This document shows positions 43,394-50,128 of a stretch of DNA of 64,000 bases, in pieces (position 1 is the stretch's first letter; each line of letters begins with the position of its first letter). The notes below the pieces were generated by a model that was not told the DNA's origin, did no database searches, and saw only the letters and a program-made list of their open reading frames with translations. The stretch is from NCBI GenBank assembly GCA_046328525.1, contig JAXLWK010000003.1, positions 1,054,001 through 1,118,000 of the forward strand, read 5' to 3'. The position numbers and the translations under genes are program-made. This DNA is from JBDHWG01 sp046328525 (GTDB lineage Bacteria > Chloroflexota > Anaerolineae > Epilineales > JAHCIE01).

Positions 43394-44863
43394 ATGACCG
43401 AGCATTTCGACGTGTTGATCGTCGGGGCGGGCCTGTCGGGAATCGCCGCCGGCTACTACCTACAAACGCGCTGTCCGCCCCGCCGCTACGCCATCCTCGA
43501 AGGCCGCGACGCCAGCGGCGGGACGTGGGACCTGTTCCGCTACCCCGGCGTTCGCTCCGACTCCGACATGTACACCCTGGGCTACTCGTTTCGCCCGTGG
43601 CCGGGGCCGCAGGCCATTGCCGATGGGCCGTCCATTCTGAAGTACATTCGGGAGACGGCGCAGCAGTACGGCATTGACCAGAAGATCCGCTTCCAGCACC
43701 GCCTGCGCCGCGCGGAATGGTCGTCGGCCGACGCGCGCTGGACGGTCGAGGTCGAGATCGGGCCGACGAAGCAGAGCGTGCGGTTCACCTGCCGCTTCCT
43801 GTACATGTGCACGGGCTACTATGACTACGCCAGCGGCTACACGCCGACCTGGCCGGGCGTCGAGCGCTTCGGCGGCCGCATCGTCCATCCCCAGCAGTGG
43901 CCCGAAGACCTCGACTACAGCGGCAAGCGCGTCGTGGTCATTGGCAGCGGCGCGACGGCGATCACGCTCGTGCCGGCGATGGCCGAGACGGCAAGGCACG
44001 TGACGATGCTCCAACGCTCGCCAACGTATGTCGTGGCCCGGCCCGCGCAGGACCCGCTGGCAAGCTGGATGCGCCGCCATCTGCCCGACGGTCTCGCGTA
44101 TTGGCTCACGCGCTGGGAATTCCTGCTCGTCAGCATGTACTTCTACTCGGTGGCGCGGTGGAAGCCGGACGCCGCCAGGGCGTCTATCCAGCGCATGGCG
44201 CAAGAGCAGCTTGGCCCGGGCTACGACGTCGCCACGCACTTCACGCCGCCGTACAATCCCTGGGACCAGCGGCTGTGCCTGGCGCGGGACGGCGATCTGT
44301 TCCAGGCCATTCGCGCCGGCCGCGCCTCGGTGGTCACGGACCACATCGAGACATTCACCGAGACAGGCATCCGCCTCCGCTCCGGCCGACACCTGGACGC
44401 CGACATCATCGTGACCGCGACCGGCCTGCAAATGAGACTCCTGAACGGGGTGCAGCTTGTCGTGGACGACGCGCCCGTGGACCTGTCACAGGCCCTGGTC
44501 TACAAAGGCATGATGTTCAGCGATGTCCCCAATCTCGCCATCGCCACCGGCTACACCAATGCGTCGTGGACGCTGAAGTGCGAGCTGACGTCGGCCTACG
44601 TCTGCCGCCTGCTGAATTACATGGCCGAGCAGGGGTACGCCCAATGCACGCCGCGCCTCGACGATCCGTCGGTCACGCAAGAGCCGCTGCTGGACTTTAC
44701 CTCCGGCTACGTCGTGCGCGCCGCGGACACACTCCCCCACCAGGGGTCGCGGCGCCCGTGGAAGTTGTACCAGAACTATCTGTTCGACCTGCTGACCCTG
44801 CGGTTCGGCGCTCTCACCGATGGCACGATGCAGTTCCGGCGGCGGCGCGGGGTAACGTCGTAA
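43394..44863 (+). CDS. flavin-containing monooxygenase (FMO/Baeyer-Villiger type)
   Basis: A 489-residue FAD/NADPH-dependent monooxygenase. The first Rossmann motif is LIVGAGLSGIAAGYYL; the signature FxGxxxHxxxWP reads FGGRIVHPQQWP (F159, H165, W169); the NADPH-binding motif is VVVIGSGATA. The ATGLQ-like VTATGLQMRL follows. It oxygenates ketones or soft nucleophiles. ATG 43394 has AGGAGG at 7-nt spacing; the in-frame GTG just before it is less well placed. The stop codon TAA lies inside the left arm of REP-like copy B. Its real substrate cannot be told from sequence; homologues act on xenobiotic ketones. Confidence 0.9.
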   Translation: MTEHFDVLIVGAGLSGIAAGYYLQTRCPPRRYAILEGRDASGGTWDLFRYPGVRSDSDMYTLGYSFRPWPGPQAIADGPSILKYIRETAQQYGIDQKIRFQHRLRRAEWSSADARWTVEVEIGPTKQSVRFTCRFLYMCTGYYDYASGYTPTWPGVERFGGRIVHPQQWPEDLDYSGKRVVVIGSGATAITLVPAMAETARHVTMLQRSPTYVVARPAQDPLASWMRRHLPDGLAYWLTRWEFLLVSMYFYSVARWKPDAARASIQRMAQEQLGPGYDVATHFTPPYNPWDQRLCLARDGDLFQAIRAGRASVVTDHIETFTETGIRLRSGRHLDADIIVTATGLQMRLLNGVQLVVDDAPVDLSQALVYKGMMFSDVPNLAIATGYTNASWTLKCELTSAYVCRLLNYMAEQGYAQCTPRLDDPSVTQEPLLDFTSGYVVRAADTLPHQGSRRPWKLYQNYLFDLLTLRFGALTDGTMQFRRRRGVTS

Positions 44864-44911
44864 CGACCTCAGTCGTTTCCCAGCCCCAGAACGACTAAAG
44901 TCGTTACTACA
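44860..44911. repeat. REP-like inverted repeat, copy B
   Basis: Left arm GTAACGACCTCAGTCGTTTC and right arm AGAACGACTAAAGTCGTTACTAC form an imperfect palindrome. It begins at the stop codon of the monooxygenase gene, as expected for an element inserted immediately after a coding region. It shares the ACGACT...AGTCGT core with copies at 13941, 57036 and 58103. Confidence 0.85.
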
Positions 44912-45010
44912 TAGCGCGCAACTCAACGTTAACGGACCCCTGGACTCGCCGCGCGGTGAATCATCCGTTTCTACACCGTGGGGGTGGTGGCAATTGCGCG
45001 GCAGACGTGC

Positions 45011-45037
45011 TATGATGAGAGCGTACATCGTACGCTC
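45011..45037 (+). promoter_or_regulatory. -10 element plus operator-like palindrome
   Basis: TATGAT at 45011-45016 is followed by the perfect palindrome GAGCGTAC-ATC-GTACGCTC (45019-45037), which would cover the transcription start. TGGCAA is 17 nt upstream of the -10 as a weak -35. This is the arrangement of a repressor operator; the ATG of the secreted META-domain protein is 46 nt further on. Confidence 0.45.
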
Positions 45038-45082
45038 CGCAGAGTCGCTGCGAACAATCGGAGTGGAAAGGACCCCCCACCT

Positions 45083-46546
45083 ATGTCACGTATTCTGGCT
45101 GTACTCGGTTCAGCTGCCCTCTTGATGCTTGTGGTCGCCGCGAGTTTCGGGCAGGCCACCGCCGCCCCCGCCGATCAGGCTCAGACCCTCGAGGCCAAGA
45201 TTCAGATCGTCTGGCCGCACAGCCGGTCCGGCGAACTGGCCGCCGTCACCGCCGCGCCCCTGGCGAACGTCACCGCCAACGTCTACCTGCCGGGTACCAC
45301 CACCAGCGTGCCGTGTACGTTCAACTCCACGGTCCGCCTGTGGGTCGCGGTCAACAACGAACCCGCCGTGCCGGTCGCGGTTGGGACACGGCGCTGGGTG
45401 CAGGTCGGCGGCGCTAACCCCTTCTACTACCCGGTGTGGGACTTCAACGACGTCAACGTCTCGCCGGCGACGGACCCGAACACCAAGATCTACATGTACG
45501 TGCAGGTTGACAACACCGTGACGATCTCCAACGTGTGGATCCACGCGGCCAACGCCCTCACCTACCTGCCCAATCCCCCCCAGCCGACCAGCGCCGGCGG
45601 GACGCCGGCCAACGTCGTCGGCCAGATTCAGATTGTCTTCCCCCACGACCGGAACGGCGCCCAGGCATCGGTCACGACAGCGCCCCTTGCCAACGTGCGT
45701 GTCGCGCTGTTTGAGCAGGGCACCAACCGCTCGGTCAGCGTCAACTACAACAACAACGTGTTCCTGCTCAAGGGCCTGAACAACGACGCCCTGACGGCGG
45801 ATGCCGTCAACCCTGGCCGTAGGACAATTATCACCGAGAACGGCGTCACGTACCCCGTCTGGATGTTCAACGACGTGGACGTGTCGGCGGCGATGAACAC
45901 GGCCAACAAGTACGCTTTCCGCGTGGCCGTTCAGGGCGCGGGCTACACCTCGAACGTGTGGATCCACGGCGCTGCCGCCCAAACCTACCTGCCGCAGCCA
46001 GAAGTCGTGACTGGCGGCGGCTGCGCCGGCACGATCCCCGGCACGCCACAGCCCACCGCCACGGCGCAGCCCACGGGAACGCCGCAGTCCACCGCCACGG
46101 CGCAGCCGACCGACGCGCCGCAACCGACCGCCACACCACAGCCGACCGCCACGGCGATCCCGCTCGCCAGCCCGACACCGACCACGCCGCCGACAAGCCA
46201 GGCGCCGTTCGTCGGCCCGACCTGGGGCTGGATCTATGACGTCACGGCGAATCCGCAGTCTCAGACGGCCATTCCGACGCCGCAGAACTACACGCTGTTC
46301 TTCAACCCGGACGGCACAGTCAACATCAAGGCCGACTGCAACACCGTCCTCGGTACGTACACCTGGCAAGGCAACGCTCTCAAGATCACGCTTGGGCCTT
46401 CGACGGCGGCTGCATGCGGGCCGGACTCGCTCGACCAGAAGTTCCTGACCTCGCTGACGCGGGTGGGCAGTTATGTGCTGACGGGTCAGGATATTAACTT
46501 GCAGTACGCCGACGGTAACGGGATGATGGTGTTGCGGATGCAATAA
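45083..46546 (+). CDS. secreted protein with two repeats and a C-terminal META domain
   Basis: A 487-residue exported protein. Residues 1-~28 are a signal peptide (ILAVLGSAALLMLVVAASF). Two ~150-residue repeats follow, each starting IQIVxPHxRxGxxAxVTxAPLANV and ending SNVWIHxAxAxTYLPxP (about 35-175 and 180-325). A Pro/Thr linker (PTATAQPTGTPQ) spans about 325-385. The C-terminal ~110 residues are a META/HslJ-like domain: YTLFFNPDGTVNIKADCNTVLGTYTW... with two Cys (in DCNT and AACGPD). META domains occur in stress-linked or inhibitor-resistance lipoproteins. ATG 45083 follows AAGGA; a longer frame is not credible as it removes the leader. No enzymatic motif is seen. Confidence 0.8.
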   Translation: MSRILAVLGSAALLMLVVAASFGQATAAPADQAQTLEAKIQIVWPHSRSGELAAVTAAPLANVTANVYLPGTTTSVPCTFNSTVRLWVAVNNEPAVPVAVGTRRWVQVGGANPFYYPVWDFNDVNVSPATDPNTKIYMYVQVDNTVTISNVWIHAANALTYLPNPPQPTSAGGTPANVVGQIQIVFPHDRNGAQASVTTAPLANVRVALFEQGTNRSVSVNYNNNVFLLKGLNNDALTADAVNPGRRTIITENGVTYPVWMFNDVDVSAAMNTANKYAFRVAVQGAGYTSNVWIHGAAAQTYLPQPEVVTGGGCAGTIPGTPQPTATAQPTGTPQSTATAQPTDAPQPTATPQPTATAIPLASPTPTTPPTSQAPFVGPTWGWIYDVTANPQSQTAIPTPQNYTLFFNPDGTVNIKADCNTVLGTYTWQGNALKITLGPSTAAACGPDSLDQKFLTSLTRVGSYVLTGQDINLQYADGNGMMVLRMQ

Positions 46547-46590
46547 GGCGCCCATCACGCGGCAAGGCCGCTTCCCGACAGGCATGAACG

Positions 46591-46644
46591 CTCCCCACCT
46601 TGTCATGCGCGCATATGAGCTTGACGGGTGGGGAGTTTATGTTT
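46591..46644. terminator. terminator between convergent genes
   Basis: CTCCCCACC (46591-46599) pairs with GGTGGGGAG (46627-46635), followed on the plus strand by TTTATGTTT. It sits between the stop of the META-domain gene and the stop of the maturase gene. Confidence 0.65.
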
Positions 46645-46660
46645 CAAGACCGTGCAGATC

Positions 46661-48046
46661 CTATCGCCCGTGGCACTGCTTGAATTTCTTGCCGCTGCCG
46701 CAGGGGCAGGGATCGTTGCGGTTCACGTTGGCGAATTGCGCCGGCCGCTGGCGCTCCTCCGCCGCGTACAGCCCCATGATCTCCGCCGGCGCGCGCCCGC
46801 GCCGCAAAAGCTCGCCCATAATGCGCATCGGGCGGTCTATGTGGTGGAAGAAGAGCTTGTAGCCGGTGCACAGGTAGTTCAGCCCCGCCTCACCGTCCGG
46901 CGTTGCGATAAAGCGATCCTTGGGGCAGCCGCCGTGGCACGCGAAGCGTACGTCGCAGGCTCGACAGTAGGCCGGCAGGCTGTCGCGCTTGGCCTGGCCG
47001 AACGCGACCTGCTTCGGCGAGGCGACCAGCTCCGCCAGGGGCGTCTCCGCGATGTTGCCGAGCCGATACGCCGGCTCGACGAAGTGGTCGCACGAGTATA
47101 GGTCGCCGTTGTGCTCCAGCGCCAGGGCCAGGCCGCACGTCTCCGAGTGGATACACAGGCTCGGCGGCTCGCCCACCCAGTTTGCCAGCGCCACGTCGAA
47201 CATCTGCACGTAGACCGTTCCGACATCGCGGCGCACCCACTCGTCGAACACGTCCACGAGGAACTGGCCGTACCCCTGCGGCGTGATCGAGCGGTCGGTG
47301 ACGTGATGGCCCTGCTGGGTGTAGAGCGGACGGTCGCGCCAGGATGTGTGGGGCGCGGGAACGGCGCGCACGCCGATCTCCGCCAGGGGAACAATCATCT
47401 CATCCGGCACGCGCTCGATGATGGGGATGAACTGGATGAAGCGCGCCGCGCACTCGTCGCGCAAGAAGCGGTAGACCTCACGCCCGTGGCCCGCGTTGGC
47501 GGCGTGCAGCGTGGTCAGCACGTTGACCTCGACGCCGTGGCGCTGGAGGGCGCGCAGCCCGCGCATCACCTTGTCAAACGTCGGCTGGCCGCCCTTGTCC
47601 ACGCGGTAGCGGTCGTGCATCTCGCGCGGTCCGTCAATGGAGATGCCGACCAGAAAATCGTGCTGCTTGAAGAAGGCGGCCCACTCATCGTCAATCAGCG
47701 TACCGTTGGTCTGGATGGTATTGAGGATGCTCGTGCCGGGGCGGCGGTATTTGTCCTGGTAGGCGATGGAGCGGCGGAAGAAGTCGAGGCCCATGAGCGT
47801 CGGCTCGCCACCCTGCCAGGCGACGACGATCTCCGGGACGCGGTGCGCCTCGATGAGCTGGCGAATGTACGCCTCCAGCATCTCGTCGGCCATGCGAAAG
47901 CGGCTGCCGGGGTAGAGCATCTCCTTCGACAGGAAGAAGCAGTACTCGCAATCCAGGTTGCACGTGGCGCCCGTCGGCTTGGCGAGCAGGTGAAAGGCGG
48001 GCGGCGTCTCAGCCGCGCGACGCGCAACGTCGGTTATCGCTGCCAC
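46661..48046 (-). CDS. anaerobic sulfatase maturase, radical SAM/SPASM, with SEC-C tail
   Basis: A 461-residue radical-SAM enzyme that converts the active-site Cys or Ser of sulfatases to formylglycine. The AdoMet cluster motif CNLDCEYC (C29, C33, C36) opens the barrel, followed by WQGGEPTLMG and QTNGTLIDDEW. SPASM auxiliary-cluster cysteines are in CGLALALEHNGDLYSCDHF, CRACDVRFACHGGC and YLCTGYK. The last ~20 residues (DPCPCGSGKKFKQCHG) are an added SEC-C zinc motif. GTG 48046 directly follows the stop of the 48047 gene, so they are coupled. The likely client is the arylsulfatase at 50129, whose motif CSPTR is a classic Cys-type target. Confidence 0.93.
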   Translation of the reverse strand: MAAITDVARRAAETPPAFHLLAKPTGATCNLDCEYCFFLSKEMLYPGSRFRMADEMLEAYIRQLIEAHRVPEIVVAWQGGEPTLMGLDFFRRSIAYQDKYRRPGTSILNTIQTNGTLIDDEWAAFFKQHDFLVGISIDGPREMHDRYRVDKGGQPTFDKVMRGLRALQRHGVEVNVLTTLHAANAGHGREVYRFLRDECAARFIQFIPIIERVPDEMIVPLAEIGVRAVPAPHTSWRDRPLYTQQGHHVTDRSITPQGYGQFLVDVFDEWVRRDVGTVYVQMFDVALANWVGEPPSLCIHSETCGLALALEHNGDLYSCDHFVEPAYRLGNIAETPLAELVASPKQVAFGQAKRDSLPAYCRACDVRFACHGGCPKDRFIATPDGEAGLNYLCTGYKLFFHHIDRPMRIMGELLRRGRAPAEIMGLYAAEERQRPAQFANVNRNDPCPCGSGKKFKQCHGR

Positions 48047-48682
48047 TCAGTCCCCCGTCTCCCGGACGCCGGCCGGCGCTGGCCGGCGGGCGACCACGTC
48101 GTCCACAGGCTGGATCACCACGCGCATAGCCATGAGTCGCCTGAGAACGCGGCTCTCCCGCCACGCCGGGATCCAATCGAAGGCCAGGGATTCCACAGGG
48201 TCCCATACCGTCACCCAGAAGAACACGCAGATGAAGATGCCGACCAGCAGGCCACCCGCTGAGGTGGTCGTGATGATGCCCGCGTACAGCATCCACAGTG
48301 CGATCAAGAGCAGCGCCGCCACGAGAATGATGACAACGATAAGCTGGGTGAAACCGTGGATGAGAACGCTGCGAATCTGGAGCCGGTTATCCTCGATTTT
48401 CGCCGTGCCATAGCGTCGGATGGCTTCGGCCACGTCGGCCTCCATCCCAGGCTCGATCTTGTCCGGCGGCAATTGCAGCGTGAGCTGCGAAATGCCGCGG
48501 CTGCGCACGCGCCAGGCCAGCATGCGCTGAATCACGCGCGCCAGGCCGGTGTCACCGAGCACCTCGACCTCCGTCAGCGCGAAGGGGTTGCTGTCGGGCG
48601 CTGCAAACAGCTGGGTCACATCGGTGAGGCTGACCACAATCTCGTGGCCGCGCTCCCGCGTTAGCATGAGTCCGTTCGCCAT
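48047..48682 (-). CDS. hypothetical membrane protein with two hydrophobic segments
   Basis: A 211-residue protein I do not recognise. The N-terminal ~110 residues are soluble and carry an alpha/beta-looking stretch (TEVEVLGDTGLARVIQRMLAW). Two hydrophobic helices follow (about 113-137 IVVIILVAALLLIALWMLY and 145-165), then a short basic tail. ATG 48682 (MANGLMLTRERG) is the natural start; the track-length extension upstream is Cys-rich and lacks a ribosome site. The stop overlaps the start of the sulfatase maturase (TGAGTG), so the pair is co-translated and it may help the maturase or sulfatase at the membrane. No family can be named. Confidence 0.6.
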   Translation of the reverse strand: MANGLMLTRERGHEIVVSLTDVTQLFAAPDSNPFALTEVEVLGDTGLARVIQRMLAWRVRSRGISQLTLQLPPDKIEPGMEADVAEAIRRYGTAKIEDNRLQIRSVLIHGFTQLIVVIILVAALLLIALWMLYAGIITTTSAGGLLVGIFICVFFWVTVWDPVESLAFDWIPAWRESRVLRRLMAMRVVIQPVDDVVARRPAPAGVRETGD

Positions 48683-48795
48683 GGTCGTCCGCCTAAGCTG
48701 GCCTGGCCGCCGGAACAAACACGGCGGCCAGACAGTGGTCTCGAAATCACACGATATGCCCACCGATGCGCACCGTTACGCATCGGCGCCGGTCC

Positions 48796-48811
48796 GGCCC
48801 GTCGTCGGGCC
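48796..48811 (-). terminator. short GC hairpin after HdeD-like gene
   Basis: GGCCCG-TCGT-CGGGCC stem-loop (48796-48801 with 48806-48811), 10 nt beyond the stop of the HdeD-like gene at 48821. Weak terminator candidate without a U-run. Confidence 0.3.
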
Positions 48812-48820
48812 GTCCCTCCG

Positions 48821-49396
48821 TCAGACGCGTTCGGTGCGCCGGTCCACGAACGACCGCCAGATCATCACGAAGCCGCCGATGAAGGCGAACAGCGCGCCGA
48901 CCCAGATCAGCGACAGGCCCCAGCCGGTCTCGTTGTAGTTGGCGATCAGGACGATGCCCAGGATCAGCGCGATGATGCCCAGGATCCCCGCGCCCCAGCC
49001 ACCGCCACGGAAGGCGACGAGGAGGAGGACGATGCCTTCGATGACGCCGTAGATACCCAGGATCAAGACGAAGATGCGGGGCAGCGCGACGGCGGCGTAG
49101 ACCGGGTAGATCAGGATCCACATGCCGGCGATGATGCTGATGATCCCAATGAACAGGTTCCAGCCCCACCGCGTTCGGTCGTGGAAAATGTGGACGATGT
49201 CTACGATACCGTCAATGACCCACCAGATGCCGATCAGTTGAACGAGTAGCAGGTACGTGTTGACACGCATTCCTAGCCCCCCGAACAACAAGAGTCCGCC
49301 GAAGACGACGGATGCGATGCCCATGATCAGGGTCATCCACCATGGGCGGCGGGACGCCCCCAGGGCGGTCCCGCTCGGTGCAGCGGTTGTAGCCAT
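48821..49396 (-). CDS. HdeD-like acid-resistance membrane protein, copy 1
   Basis: A 191-residue inner-membrane protein with six helices in three GxxxxxxG-rich pairs, as in HdeD/DUF308. Typical segments are WWMTLIMGIASVVFGGLLLF, GIWWVIDGIVDIVHIF and NLFIGIISIIAGMWILIYPVYA. E. coli HdeD supports acid resistance at high cell density; the mechanism is unknown. ATG 49396 follows AAGGAG. It is a tandem paralogue of the next gene upstream (49471), with near-identical order of segments, so they arose by duplication. Confidence 0.88.
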   Translation of the reverse strand: MATTAAPSGTALGASRRPWWMTLIMGIASVVFGGLLLFGGLGMRVNTYLLLVQLIGIWWVIDGIVDIVHIFHDRTRWGWNLFIGIISIIAGMWILIYPVYAAVALPRIFVLILGIYGVIEGIVLLLVAFRGGGWGAGILGIIALILGIVLIANYNETGWGLSLIWVGALFAFIGGFVMIWRSFVDRRTERV

Positions 49397-49470
49397 GATC
49401 TCTCTCCTTCTGAGTGCAGATAGATTATGTGGAAGGCGCTCCGTTCCGCTGGGGCGGAGGGCCATGTCCC

Positions 49471-50037
49471 CTAGACAACGACGGCCCGCCGACTACGGAA
49501 GGCGAGCCAGATCATGAAGAAGCCGCCGACGAACATCAGGAAAGCCAACGCCCAGAGGAGGGCCAGCCCCATGCCCGGCGCCGCATAGTTGGCGACGAGA
49601 ACGACGCCCAGGATCAGCGCGATGACACCCAGCACGCCCGCGCCCCAGCCCGCGCCGCGGAAGGCCATGAGGAGGAGCACGATGCCTTCCATGATGGCGT
49701 AGAGGCCGAAGACGAAGACGAGGATGCGGGGCAAAGCGGCGGCCGCGTAGATCGGGTAGACAAGAATCCACAAGCCCGCGATGATGCTGACAATGCCGAT
49801 GAACAGGTTCCAACCCCAGCGCGTGCGGTCGGTGAACAGGTGGACGATGGTGACGATGCCATCCACGAGCCACCAGATGCCGAGCAACGTCACGAGCAGA
49901 TCGTAGACACGCATCTGGACGCTGAACTCGCCGAACAGGAGCAGGCCGCCGAAGATGACGGCGGCAATCCCCATGACGAGCGTGATCCACCACGGGCGGC
50001 CACGGCGATCTCCGGCCGCGGCGGTTGCGGTTGCCAT
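49471..50037 (-). CDS. HdeD-like acid-resistance membrane protein, copy 2
   Basis: A 188-residue six-helix HdeD/DUF308 protein. It aligns with copy 1 over its full length: PWWITLVMGIAAVIFGGLLLF, GIWWLVDGIVTIVHLFTDRTR, NLFIGIVSIIAGLWILVYPIYA and GIVLLLMAFRGAGWGAG. ATG 50037 has AAGGAGG at about 8 nt, so longer in-frame readings to 50334 are rejected. The 74-nt gap to copy 1 and the strong ribosome sites suggest one transcript. The gene lies just downstream of the arylsulfatase hairpin at 50084. Confidence 0.88.
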   Translation of the reverse strand: MATATAAAGDRRGRPWWITLVMGIAAVIFGGLLLFGEFSVQMRVYDLLVTLLGIWWLVDGIVTIVHLFTDRTRWGWNLFIGIVSIIAGLWILVYPIYAAAALPRILVFVFGLYAIMEGIVLLLMAFRGAGWGAGVLGVIALILGVVLVANYAAPGMGLALLWALAFLMFVGGFFMIWLAFRSRRAVVV

Positions 50038-50083
50038 GATTCTAACCTCCTTGCTATTGATGATGATAATGATGATTATCCGA

Positions 50084-50116
50084 GCGGCGCTCCGCCCTAT
50101 CGGGGCGGAGCGCCGC
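50084..50116 (-). terminator. strong hairpin after the arylsulfatase gene
   Basis: A perfect 13-bp stem GCGGCGCTCCGCC/GGCGGAGCGCCGC (50084-50096 with 50104-50116) with a 7-nt loop, 13 nt past the sulfatase stop and before the HdeD-like gene. The downstream minus-strand sequence is AT-rich (ATAATCATCATTATC), consistent with termination. Confidence 0.75.
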
Positions 50117-50128
50117 ATCGAGATCGAA

